Source: Corynebacterium cystitidis
Lineage (GTDB): Bacteria; Actinomycetota; Actinomycetes; Mycobacteriales; Mycobacteriaceae
Direction of reading: 5' to 3'
Length of the DNA: 64,000 bases
NCBI RefSeq assembly: GCF_900187295.1
Contig: NZ_LT906473.1
Location: 434,001 to 498,000, forward strand
Part shown: positions 10,268-19,200 of the stretch, in pieces
How positions within the stretch are numbered: position 1 is the stretch's first letter
Layout: the number at the start of each line of letters is the position of its first letter
Program-made: the position numbers and the translations under genes
Notes under the pieces: model-generated
What the model saw: only the letters and a program-made list of their open reading frames with translations
Databases searched by the model: none
What the model was told of the DNA's origin: nothing

Positions 10268-11887
10268 ATGACGGACAATCGTCCACACTCTGACGACGAG
10301 CAAATCAAACGCATCCTAGAGGCGATCGACGCCGCTGAATTTGGGGGAGACGACGCCGACGACGCCGACGAGGCGGAAGCTGTGCTTCCCGAACAGCCGG
10401 ACTTCGATGTCGAGATCACCGAGGCTGGCCGTACCCTGAATCTGGGTGGGACACCGGTGGTTGGCGATGGCCCCGTGGAAGTTGATGGGCTGGTAACCGA
10501 AACAGTCGAACCGATTGAGCGGCCGGTCACCGATGACGACCGTGCGGCTTTGGCTTCTGTGGAAAACGAGTTGGCGCAACGTGCCTCGGAGCGCGAGATT
10601 GAGCCGTCGACCGAGAAGATCGCGCTGCTGCTCGATTTTCTGGGCACCCCGCAGCAGATTTATAAGGTGATTCACGTTGCTGGGACGAATGGCAAGACAT
10701 CGACCGTGCGGATGATTGCGACGTTGCTGGAGGCCTTCCATCGCCGGGTGGGTTACTTTGTGAGCCCACAACTCAGCGCGGCCAACGACATGATCAGCAT
10801 TGACGGCGAGGACCTGCACCCGGCTGATTTTGTGCGGATCTACCAGGAGATTAAGCCTTTTGTGGAGCTGGTGGACGCGCGTTACGACGTTCCGCTGTCT
10901 CGCTTTGAGGTGCTCACCGCCATCGCGTATGCAGCGTTTGCCGATGCCCCTGTTGATGTCGCCGTGATTGAGGCCGGCATGGGGGGACAGTGGGATTCCA
11001 CCAACGTGGTCAACGCCGATGTCAACGTGATCACACCGGTGGGGCTCGACCACACCGACTATCTTGGCGAGACAATAGCGGAGATCGCAGCAAACAAGGT
11101 CGGCATTATCCGGAACCCGGATGCGGTCGCTATCGTGGCTGCTCAGCCGGAGGAGGCGGTGGGGCCGATCCTGGCGCGTGCCGTTGAGGTTGATGCGGCT
11201 GTGGCGCGCTATGGCGTGGAGTTCACCGTTGCTGATTCCGCGATCGCTGTGGGTGGACAAACGGTGCAGATCAATGGTTTGGGTGGGCTTTACGGCGATG
11301 TCTTTGTCCCCCTATCGGGTGCGCACCAGGCGGCGAACGCTGCTGTTGCGTTGGCAGCGGTGGAGGCATTTTTCGGCGCGCACGCCGGCCGCCAACTCGA
11401 CGTGGAGACAATCCGGCGCGGTTTTGCCGCTGTCGAGGTTCCGGGTCGACTGCAGCGCATGGACACTACTCCGACGACGTTCGTCGACTCCACGCATAAC
11501 CCGGCTGGTGCCCAGGCGCTCGCGGCGGCTTTAGAGCGCGACTTTCACTTCAGTACGCTGATTGGCGTGGTGGGTGTGCTGGAGGACAAAGACGCGGTAG
11601 GGATTCTGCGCGCACTTGAGCCTGTGCTGTCGGTTGTTGTGGTGGCGGGGTTGTCGTCGCCACGTGCTCTGGATGTCTTTGATTTGGCAGACATAGCACG
11701 CGAGGTGTTCGGTGATGAGCGTGTGTTCGTCGGCGAGACACTGGCCGGTGCTTATGCGACGGCGCGTGAGCTGGCGGTTGAGGAATCAGGGGTGGATGAG
11801 GCACAATCGGGCACTGGTATCGTGCTCACTGGTTCTGGCCATGTGGTCGGGCAGGCACGAGCGTTGTTTGCAAAGGATGCGGAGTAG
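10268..11887 (+). CDS. folC: Folylpolyglutamate synthase / dihydrofolate synthase
   Basis: This 539-aa Mur-ligase-family enzyme adds glutamate to dihydropteroate or to folates, using ATP, in the cytoplasm. The P-loop is GTNGKTS (from residue 139), followed by the DHFS-type FVSPQLSAANDMISI, the magnesium and nucleotide region EAGMGGQWDSTN, GLDHTDYLG, and the C-terminal VPGRLQRM and DSTHNPAGAQAL. The first 105 or so residues are an acidic extension with DDADDADEAEA, longer than in E. coli FolC and not part of the catalytic fold. The start codon abuts the valS stop and DUF4233 begins at the next base after the folC stop, so all three form one transcription unit. Confidence 0.95.
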   Translation: MTDNRPHSDDEQIKRILEAIDAAEFGGDDADDADEAEAVLPEQPDFDVEITEAGRTLNLGGTPVVGDGPVEVDGLVTETVEPIERPVTDDDRAALASVENELAQRASEREIEPSTEKIALLLDFLGTPQQIYKVIHVAGTNGKTSTVRMIATLLEAFHRRVGYFVSPQLSAANDMISIDGEDLHPADFVRIYQEIKPFVELVDARYDVPLSRFEVLTAIAYAAFADAPVDVAVIEAGMGGQWDSTNVVNADVNVITPVGLDHTDYLGETIAEIAANKVGIIRNPDAVAIVAAQPEEAVGPILARAVEVDAAVARYGVEFTVADSAIAVGGQTVQINGLGGLYGDVFVPLSGAHQAANAAVALAAVEAFFGAHAGRQLDVETIRRGFAAVEVPGRLQRMDTTPTTFVDSTHNPAGAQALAAALERDFHFSTLIGVVGVLEDKDAVGILRALEPVLSVVVVAGLSSPRALDVFDLADIAREVFGDERVFVGETLAGAYATARELAVEESGVDEAQSGTGIVLTGSGHVVGQARALFAKDAE

Positions 11888-12304
11888 ATGAGCGACGAGC
11901 AGTACGGCCCACTGGGCAAAGGCCACGAGCCTGCCAAAGACCCCATGAAGGGTTTCAAGGGAGTGGTTTCCGGTGTGCTGATCCTGGAAGCCATCACGAT
12001 CTTCTTGGCACTGACGGTGATCTTGAAGATTGATGATGGCGCTTTGTGGACCACGTTCAACTGGGGCTACATTACCGCCTTGGGCGTTGCGCACACCGTG
12101 TTAGCCTTTCTTACCCGCTTTAAGTGGGCGTTGCCTGTGGCTATCGTGTTGCAGGTGTTGTTGTTGGCCGGCGGGCTGATCCACTGGTCCGTGTTTGCCA
12201 TCGGTGTGATGTTTGGTGTGGTGTGGTGGTTTGTGTTCACTTTGCGCCGCAACATGCTTGAGCGGATGAAGCGTGGCCTGCTCACAACCCAGCATCTTGG
12301 CTGA
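11888..12304 (+). CDS. DUF4233 membrane protein
   Basis: This 138-aa protein has four predicted membrane helices (around VVSGVLILEAITIFLALTVI, YITALGVAHTVLAFL, LPVAIVLQVLLLAGGLI and VFAIGVMFGVVWWFVF) and a short basic tail. DUF4233 proteins sit directly after folC in corynebacteria and mycobacteria and have no established function. Here the ATG follows the folC stop without a gap, indicating translational coupling. The product is probably in the cytoplasmic membrane. The family call rests on sequence type plus position. Confidence 0.85.
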   Translation: MSDEQYGPLGKGHEPAKDPMKGFKGVVSGVLILEAITIFLALTVILKIDDGALWTTFNWGYITALGVAHTVLAFLTRFKWALPVAIVLQVLLLAGGLIHWSVFAIGVMFGVVWWFVFTLRRNMLERMKRGLLTTQHLG

Positions 12305-12341
12305 TTCATCTCGCACCACTGATACCTCTGGAGAGGCACCC

Positions 12342-13193
12342 ATGACACAGGGCTGGATTGTGGTGAACCATTTTTACCACTCGGCGAAGTTCAACGAGTT
12401 ACACGACTGGTTGCTGCGCTGTGCAGACGAGGTGGGCGTTGCAGCAAAGCTAGTGACCAATGCTGAAGTTCACGTTCAGTTCGAGCGGCTGCGCCCGGAG
12501 TGGGTGCTTTTATGGGACAAAGATGTTTCTGTGGGCCGTTGGCTCGAAGCCCAGGGGGTGCGGTGTTTTAATCCTGCCGCGGCCATTGAGGCCTGTGATG
12601 ATAAGTTCCGCACCTACACTGTGCTGCTGCGTGCTGGTATTGAGCAGCCCCACACCATGGTGGTGCCGTTGCGTTTTCAGCCTGTCGAGTGGGACGATCA
12701 GCCTTTTGTCGACGCCGCAATCCAGCACTTCGGCCTGCCCATGGTGGTCAAAGAATCTTTCGGCTCCTTTGGCGCCCACGTGCACTTGGCGCGGACTCGT
12801 GATGAGCTGGTGGAGTGGCTGAACAACCTGGGAACCCGCGCTGGCATCGTGCAGGAGTTCATCGCAGGATCCGCTGGCCGGGACTACCGCCTTCAGGTGA
12901 TTGGCAACCAGGTTGTCGCCGCGATCGAGCGCACCGCCCAGCCCGGCGAGTTTCGGGCCAACCTCACCCACGGTGGGCACGCCCGCAGCGTGATCCCGAC
13001 ACCACAGCAGAAGGAACTCGCCATCGCCGCCACTTGTGCGGTTGGGGCTGACTTCGCTGGTGTGGACTTGCTGGATGGCCCCAATGGGCCCATTGTCTGT
13101 GAGGTGAACTCCAACGCGCACTTTGTGAACATGTCGCGCACCACCGGCATCGACATTGGACATGCCATCATGAGGTATGTGCGCGATGCGTAG
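12342..13193 (+). CDS. RimK-like ATP-grasp ligase (first of a tandem pair)
   Basis: This is a 283-aa ATP-grasp protein. The ATG at 12342 is chosen because GGAGAGG lies 5 nt upstream; the longer frame from 12273 overlaps DUF4233. The preATP-grasp part begins GWIVVNHFYHSAKFNELHDW. The ATP-grasp core shows a lysine in LPMVVKESFGSFGAHV, the RimK-type IVQEFIAGSAGRDYRLQVIG, a GVDLLDG segment and the magnesium-binding end CEVNSNAHFVNMS. Such enzymes join a carboxylate to an amine or thiol through an acylphosphate. The substrate is unknown; RimK, LysX and cofactor ligases share the fold. Its stop overlaps the start of a second, shorter ATP-grasp gene, so the two products may act together. Confidence 0.85.
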   Translation: MTQGWIVVNHFYHSAKFNELHDWLLRCADEVGVAAKLVTNAEVHVQFERLRPEWVLLWDKDVSVGRWLEAQGVRCFNPAAAIEACDDKFRTYTVLLRAGIEQPHTMVVPLRFQPVEWDDQPFVDAAIQHFGLPMVVKESFGSFGAHVHLARTRDELVEWLNNLGTRAGIVQEFIAGSAGRDYRLQVIGNQVVAAIERTAQPGEFRANLTHGGHARSVIPTPQQKELAIAATCAVGADFAGVDLLDGPNGPIVCEVNSNAHFVNMSRTTGIDIGHAIMRYVRDA

Positions 13194-13968
13194 CATGTGG
13201 CTGGTCTACGACACTCTACGCGCTCAGCGCAACCGATGGATGATTAACCACTATATCGCTACCGCGCCCCGCCACGGCCTGCAGTGCACGCTCGTGCTTG
13301 CCGACGGGCCCCTGCCGGACGCGGTGCCGGAGCTGGCGCTTTTTCGCTGCGTGGCCCCCGCCCTGCGCGCGCAGCTAGAACAACGTGGTGTGGTCTGCCA
13401 CAACGGCACCGAACTGGCGGCCATTGCCAACGATAAGTGGGCCACCTACCAGTACTTCAAGGAGCGTGGTTGCGCGGTGATGGAGACCCAACTGGCAGCA
13501 GGGCACACGTTGGTACCACCGTTTGTTGTGAAGCCCCGTGACGGGCATGGCGGGGCCGGGGTGGAGTTGGTGAGAGAACCTGTGCAGCAGTCCTTGCGGG
13601 GTGCAGATGAGAACCTGATTGTGCAAGCCTTGGCAGATACTCCTGGTGTAGACCTGCGTGTTTACCTGCTTGGGGGCAGTGTGCAGGCAGCGATGTTGCG
13701 CCGGTCTAACACGAGCTTTAAGTCTAACTTCTCGCTCGGCGGGTCGGCGCAGGTTTACCCGCTTAACGACGATGCCCTGGCTGCCATCGCACAACTCGTG
13801 CAGGTGGCACCGATTCTGTCCCAGGGGCTGTGCGGGGTGGACTTCATCCGCCATCAGGGCAGGTGGGTGCTCAATGAGATCGAAGATGTGGTGGGTATGC
13901 GCATGCTTTATACGCAGACGCAGCTGGATATCGTCGATAAGCATCTGGCTTACCTGGCGCAGGCTTAA
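13186..13968 (+). CDS. ATP-grasp domain protein (second of a tandem pair)
   Basis: This protein is 260 aa from the ATG at 13186, overlapping the preceding gene by 8 bp; ATG 13195 is possible. It looks like a paralogous, shorter ATP-grasp enzyme. The start MWLVYDTLRAQRNRWMINHY mirrors the opening of its neighbour. PPFVVKPRDGHGGAGVELV carries the adenine/phosphate-contacting lysine and glycine loop. DLRVYLLGGSVQAAMLRRSN, LCGVDFIRHQGRWVLNEIED supply the rest, although the last metal-binding element is ENxxxx-like (LNEIEDVVGM) rather than ENNTR or EVN. The substrate is unknown. Translational coupling and similar architecture argue for a two-step or heteromeric ligase. Confidence 0.8.
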   Translation: MRSMWLVYDTLRAQRNRWMINHYIATAPRHGLQCTLVLADGPLPDAVPELALFRCVAPALRAQLEQRGVVCHNGTELAAIANDKWATYQYFKERGCAVMETQLAAGHTLVPPFVVKPRDGHGGAGVELVREPVQQSLRGADENLIVQALADTPGVDLRVYLLGGSVQAAMLRRSNTSFKSNFSLGGSAQVYPLNDDALAAIAQLVQVAPILSQGLCGVDFIRHQGRWVLNEIEDVVGMRMLYTQTQLDIVDKHLAYLAQA

Positions 13969-14022
13969 ACGCTGCGACACAACGCTGCGACAAAACAGGC
14001 CTTAGTGGTTACTGTTAGGGCT

Positions 14023-14331
14023 ATGCGCATCCTTTATTTCATGATCGCGACGGTGTTGACCCTGCTCGCACTGGTGGCTAACTGGTTCAACGGCCCTGGT
14101 TGGGTAACGTGGGCGGCGCTGATTCCGGCGGGGTTTTTCCTGATTCTTGGGTTTATGAAGACCGCGGAGGAGAAAAAGCCGAAAGAGTTTGAGCTGTCTG
14201 AGCAGCAAAAAGATACCCTGCGGGAGTTGAAGGCCGAGGGCAATGAATCCGGGGCGATCCGCCAGGTGCTGATGTGGGACCGCTACGCCAGCAATGAGGA
14301 CGCCCAGCGAATCGTCAGAGAACTGGACTGA
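14023..14331 (+). CDS. Small membrane protein with bL12-like helical tail
   Basis: This is a 102-aa protein from the ATG at 14023; TACTGT at 14010-14015 with 7 nt to the ATG makes it a leaderless candidate. Two membrane helices ([18 protein letters not shown] and [18 protein letters not shown]) are followed by a charged segment. The soluble tail contains [18 protein letters not shown] and [13 protein letters not shown], recalling the helix-turn-helix pattern of the ribosomal protein bL12 C-terminal domain, which recurs in small actinobacterial membrane proteins. No function is known. It lies just before ndk, separated by about 90 bp. Confidence 0.7.
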   Translation: MRILYFMIATVLTLLALVANWFNGPGWVTWAALIPAGFFLILGFMKTAEEKKPKEFELSEQQKDTLRELKAEGNESGAIRQVLMWDRYASNEDAQRIVRELD

Positions 14332-14420
14332 TACAAGATAGCTTCTCCAACCGCCCCGAAGCCGATCTAAAACTGGTCCATAGTCTGCGCGGTGGGTGTG
14401 AGTTCGGTAGGGTATTCGGC

Positions 14421-14831
14421 ATGACTGAACGTACACTTATTCTTATTAAGCCAGACGGCGTTGCAAACGGCCATGTTGGCGAGATCATCTCCCGTATCGA
14501 ACGCAAGGGCCTCAAGCTTGTTGAAATGGATCTGCGTACCGCAGACCGTGAGACCGCTGAGAAGCACTACGAAGAGCACAAGGACAAGCCATTTTTTGGC
14601 GAGCTCGTTGAGTTCATTACCTCTGCACCTCTGGTTGCAGGCATCATCGAGGGCGAGCGCGCAATTGAGGCGTGGCGCCAGCTGGCTGGTGGCACCGACC
14701 CAGTCTCTAAGGCGACCCCTGGCACCATCCGTGGTGATTTTGCCTTGACCGTGGGCGAGAACGTCGTCCACGGTTCTGACTCGCCAGAGTCCGCTGACCG
14801 CGAGATCGCCATCTGGTTCCCTAACAGTTAA
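14421..14831 (+). CDS. ndk: Nucleoside diphosphate kinase
   Basis: Ndk (136 aa) transfers the gamma phosphate of ATP to NDPs through a phospho-histidine. Family landmarks are [19 protein letters not shown], the Kpn-loop region and the active-site His117 in [16 protein letters not shown]. The length is standard. TAGGGT at 14408-14413 ends 7 nt before the ATG, so the mRNA is probably leaderless. A strong hairpin terminator follows at 14840-14869. Its position after folC and DUF4233 is conserved in corynebacteria, here with the ATP-grasp pair between them. The assignment is secure. Confidence 0.97.
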   Translation: MTERTLILIKPDGVANGHVGEIISRIERKGLKLVEMDLRTADRETAEKHYEEHKDKPFFGELVEFITSAPLVAGIIEGERAIEAWRQLAGGTDPVSKATPGTIRGDFALTVGENVVHGSDSPESADREIAIWFPNS

Positions 14832-14839
14832 GTTATTCG

Positions 14840-14869
14840 AGGCTCTCCGCTAGCTGGCGGGGAGCCTTT
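14840..14869 (+). terminator. Rho-independent terminator after ndk
   Basis: An 11-bp stem, AGGCTCTCCGC with GCGGGGAGCCT and one G-U pair, is followed by a short T run. It ends the ndk transcript 9 bp after the stop codon. Confidence 0.8.
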
Positions 14870-14877
14870 GGATTTGG

Positions 14878-14907
14878 CTGTATTTTGCTGTATTTTGCTG
14901 TATTTTG
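14878..14907. repeat. 10-bp tandem repeat CTGTATTTTG x3
   Basis: Three exact copies of CTGTATTTTG lie between the ndk terminator and the 3' end of the GNAT gene. Function is unknown. Confidence 0.9.
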
Positions 14908-14915
14908 CAGAAAGT

Positions 14916-15224
14916 TTATGGCTTGCGCCACTGCCCTTGAAAGTCATTGCTCTCCATCCAGGAAGAGACAAAGGGGCACTGCGCAATGATGGGCCAGCCG
15001 CGCGAGGCCGTATCTTCGGCCGCGACTTTCACCAGGATTGACGCGAGACCACGCCCACCATATTCATCGTCGACGACGGTGTGCTTGAAGTTGCGCTCGT
15101 CGCCTTCGTCGACATACTCGAGGTAGCCGGCGGGGAGGGATTCGCCTTCGTAGCTGATGGTGTATCGGTTGTCATCGTCGTTATGTTCGACCTGGACTTT
15201 ACGTTGTTGTTTATCGCTGAGCAC
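14916..15224 (-). CDS. Small GNAT N-acetyltransferase, YjdJ type
   Basis: This 102-aa protein matches the minimal GNAT_YjdJ-type acetyltransferases. It has SYEGESLPAGYLEYVDE, then TVVDDEYGGRGLASILVKVA, where the G-G-R-G-L-A loop binds acetyl-CoA pyrophosphate, and the conserved end IIAQCPFVSSWM. The whole protein is one short domain, normal for this subgroup. The start is the GTG at 15224, with AAAGGAA about 6 nt upstream. Its likely -10 (TATAGT, 15248-15253) sits beside a 10-bp palindrome, and a TetR gene is transcribed divergently. The physiological acceptor is unknown. Confidence 0.88.
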   Translation of the reverse strand: MLSDKQQRKVQVEHNDDDNRYTISYEGESLPAGYLEYVDEGDERNFKHTVVDDEYGGRGLASILVKVAAEDTASRGWPIIAQCPFVSSWMESNDFQGQWRKP

Positions 15225-15247
15225 GGCGGTTCCTTTCTTTTCGCCCC

Positions 15248-15268
15248 ACTATAGACTCACACTAGTGT
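15248..15268. promoter_or_regulatory. GNAT promoter with palindrome ACACTAGTGT
   Basis: On the minus strand TATAGT (15248-15253) is a good -10 for the GNAT gene. The perfect palindrome ACACTAGTGT (15259-15268) lies just upstream of it, inside the promoter spacer, where a repressor would act. The divergent TetR gene is the obvious candidate regulator. This is an inference from layout. Confidence 0.45.
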
Positions 15269-15454
15269 TTGAATCCATGATTTGATTCCGACAGTTGCGG
15301 GGCTACCGAGAAGTATTCATGTTGTAGATGCTTATCCTCGCTGATAGTTGAGTTTCCTTTAAGGCTTGAAGGTCAATCGATTCGTTTTTAAGCGCATTAG
15401 GATATAAGTTTGACTGCATAGGAATGTTCGTGGTTGATGAAGGAGGCTAGGCGA

Positions 15455-16027
15455 GTGGCGCAGCGAGCAGAGCAATCACGAGCCGTAGAAAAACGTGAAT
15501 CGATCTTGCGGGCAGCTACAGAAATCCTGCTGGCAGAAGGACTCCGCGAAGTCACCCACCGTCAGGTTGCAGCACGTGCGGGAGTTCCCGTTGGATCCAT
15601 TGGGTACTACTATGCCAGCCGGGAAAAACTATTGATGACATGCCTGACGCGGATGGCGGAGCACCGCGCAATCATCGCGGCGGAGCAACTCGAGCAGGCA
15701 AGTCCGGACGATGGCGACGTGCTTGTCGCCCGCCGCCTCGTCGACAGTCTCACAGCAGGAAGAACTCAAGATCTGCCGGGCTTGATCGGCGTGCTCATCG
15801 ACGGGTTGCGTGAGCCAGGTGAACTGCCTGCGCTAATGATCGAACTCTACGCAGAATCAATGGTCAGCGCGGAGAAGATCCTCGATGCCTCAGGTGTTTC
15901 GCGCGATGCCATGGACGGAATTCTCGACACTCTCATGGGGACCATTTTGCGCTCCCGCCTGGAAACTCACGACACACATCCATCAGTTGTGGAAGCCGCA
16001 GCAATGGTCATTGCTCGGCATCGGTAG
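15455..16027 (+). CDS. TetR-family transcriptional regulator
   Basis: This TetR protein is 190 aa from the GTG at 15455, chosen because AGGAGG (15441-15446) stands 8 nt upstream; TTG 15434 and ATG 15437 are in frame but overlap that site. The N-terminal HTH reads ILRAATEILLAEGLREVTHRQVAARAGVPVGSIGYYYASREKLL, shown here only by its parts EGLREVTHRQVAARAG and GSIGYYYASREKL. The C-terminal half is a helical sensor domain of unknown ligand. It is divergent from a small GNAT gene, which it may control. No transporter or enzyme gene follows it; the RNase E/G gene comes 235 bp later with its own ribosome binding site. Confidence 0.9.
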   Translation: MAQRAEQSRAVEKRESILRAATEILLAEGLREVTHRQVAARAGVPVGSIGYYYASREKLLMTCLTRMAEHRAIIAAEQLEQASPDDGDVLVARRLVDSLTAGRTQDLPGLIGVLIDGLREPGELPALMIELYAESMVSAEKILDASGVSRDAMDGILDTLMGTILRSRLETHDTHPSVVEAAAMVIARHR

Positions 16028-16262
16028 CGGGTCCGATCAAAGGTTTCATCCCGGGTGTGCAACAATGGGGGACAGCGCACCGGGAATAGGCGTGACGTGA
16101 TTTCTTCGCGGACGCCGTGTGGTGTGCGGATAAGCTTTGATACCCGTATACGTACCGTGAAGTTAGCGAACTGCGTGGCGGCGGCGAACAGCGACGCATT
16201 GCTGTTGAGTGCCAGCGCCCGGTTAGCCCTCTCTGCGGATAGAAAACAATAGGAGATCGGTC

Positions 16263-19200
16263 GTGGCTGATACCAGCGAAAATACCGAACAAACCGATAA
16301 TTCTGGCACAACAAACACAGCCGGAAACCCTGACCAGCCCGCAAAGAGGAGGGCTACCAAGAAGGCCAGCCGGAAGGCCTCGCGTAAGGCTACTACCAAC
16401 AAAGAAGGCCAGAAAAGGTCCGGTAAGTCAGCGAAGAAAACAGCGAAAAAGACCGCGAAGAAAACTGCGAAGAAAACAGCGAAAAAGACCGCGAAAAAGA
16501 CTGCGAGAAAGGCAACGCAAACACAGAGAGGCACTAGCGCGACTACCACTACGAGTGCGCTGCAAAGCTTCGACCGCTCTCAACTTGGCGACAAGACGCG
16601 TGTGTTCACGCTGGCAAAACAGCTGGGTCTGCCGTCGAAAGACCTGGTTATAGCCCTCAATGGGATGGGTCTGGTCAAAGTTGCTCAGTCTTCGCTGACC
16701 CGTGCTGAGGCTGAACAGCTCGTCGATGTGCTCCAGGGTACCGACGCGGATCCCAACGTGGACACAACCGTGCCCGACGACGTCGCCGCCGAAGCAGGCG
16801 AGAAGATTCGCGACCGCGTCCGTAAGGACGTGGCCAATGAGATCAACCAAATCCAAAACAAAGTTGATGCAGACCTCGCCTCATCAAAGGAAACGGACGG
16901 GGCCACCGACGATGAGCTATTGGCCGAAATAATTCCTGATGTCACCCCTCCACCGGCAGAAGAGTCCGCAGTGGACGCGCACGCGCCCGTCTTCAAGGCT
17001 CCGTCGCGCTCAGACCGCCGTCGCGCGCGTCGCACGAGCTCCAGCACCGGTGCTGAGCAACTGGACGGAAATCGCGCTGGCGACTCGGGTCCCGACAAGG
17101 ACCAGGGCAACCACCAGGGCAAAGACGAAAGCCGCGACGAGGCGCCCGAGGCAGAAGTTGATGTTATCGACGAGCCACGGGCCATCAAGGGCTCCTCGCG
17201 CCTAGAGGCACAGCGCCGTCGACGCAGCGAGAAGCGTGCGGAGGGGCGCAAGCGTTCCCGCATCGTGAGCGAGGCGGAATTTCTGGCGCGTCGTGAATCT
17301 GTCGAGCGCGCCATGATTGTGCGCGAACGTGAACGCCACGACCATCACGGACGCATCACTCAGGTGGGAGTACTCGAGGACGGGCTGTTGGTGGAGCATT
17401 TTGTCACCAGCGAGGAAAACACCTCAATGATTGGCAATATCTACCTCGGGCGCGTACAAAACGTGTTGCCGAGCATGGAAGCGGCGTTTATTGATATCGG
17501 CCAGGGCCGCAACGGAGTGCTCTATGCTGGTGAGGTTGACTGGAAAGCCGCTGGCCTTGGCGGACGGTCGCGTCGCATCGAAAACGCACTGAAGTCCGGC
17601 GACCAGGTGGTTGTGCAGGTCTCCAAAGACCCAATCGGGCAGAAAGGCGCGCGCTTAACGACGCAAATCTCCCTGGCTGGCCGTTACCTTGTGTATGTAC
17701 CGGGTGGCCGCAGTGCTGGTATTTCCCGCAAGCTGCCAGCACCTGAACGCAGCCGTTTGAAGGAAATCCTCAACAACGTTGTGCCCGGAAAGGGCGGTGC
17801 CATCATTCGTACCGCCGCCGAAGGGGTGTCGGAAGAGGCCATCGGCGCTGACGTCAACCGTTTGCACAACCAATGGGAAGCGATTCAGGAACAGGCGGCG
17901 AAGGAAAAGGCATCGAAGGGTGCTAAGCCTGTCACCCTGTACGAAGAGCCAAACATGCTGGTCAAGGTCGTACGCGACTTGTTCAATGAGGACTTTACAG
18001 AACTTGTTGTTGACGGCGAGAAGTCATGGAACGTGGTCTCCAATTACGTCTCGAAGGTCGCACCGGATCTCGAGGACCGTTTGGTCAAGTTTGATCGCGA
18101 TGAACACGACGGGGCGGACGCTTTCGCGGAGCACCGCGTCGATGAGCAGCTGGAGAAGGCACTGAGCCGGAAGGTGTGGCTGCCATCTGGTGGCTCGCTG
18201 GTCATTGACCGCACTGAGGCCATGACGGTGATCGACGTGAATACCGGAAAGTTCACCGGCTCTGGTGGTTCTCTCGAAGAGACCGTTACGTCTAATAACT
18301 TGGAGGCCGCCGAAGAGATCGTGCGACAGATGCGTCTGCGTGACATCGGTGGCATGATCATCGTTGATTTCATTGATATGATCCTGCCCGAGAACCAGGA
18401 ACTCGTCCTGCGTCGCCTGAAGGAGGCGCTGGGCCGCGACCGCACCCGCCACCAAGTTTCTGAGGTCACCTCGCTTGGCTTGGTGCAAATGACGCGTAAG
18501 CGCCTGGGTACCGGCCTTTTGGAAACGTTCTCGCACGAGTGTGAGGCGTGTGGTGGACGCGGCATCATCCTGAGTGATGATCCGGTCGAGCATACCTTCG
18601 AGCACGAGCCTCGACACCGCCGTAAGCCAGCGCGCAAGGCAGGGGAGCATCCCGCAGCTCAGGCCATGCGTGCGCGTGACGACGACAAGTCCTTTGAGGG
18701 CGTTGACGACACCTCGGGGGCTGAGGCTGGTGACAATGACACCGGTGACGCAGCCGATCAGCCACGATCATCGCGTCGCCGCAGGCGGAGCAACCGCGAC
18801 TTTGAAGAACTTGCAGATTCTGTGATCGGCACCAAGACTGACGCTGATACTGATACTGATAATGGTGACGGCGAAGAGGCAGATTCTGAGCAGCTCGAGG
18901 AGTCGGCCCGCCGCGCGTCGCGACGCCGCGGACGCCGTGGCCGCGGACGTGGTCGGGGCCGCCAACCAGAACAGTCCGACAATCTCGTGGACAACGTTGA
19001 CGATATTGACGATATTGACGATATTGACGATACTGACGATCCAGCAGTGGCAGACGACAGTGCAGGCACTATCGGAGAAGGTGAGAAAACCTACGAGGAA
19101 GCAGTCGCCGAGTTTGAGAAGTCTCCACGCCGGAAGCGCCGCACCCGTGGGAACTCGCGGTCAGATCACCGCCCACGCCGTGAAGATTTCCAACAGCCGG

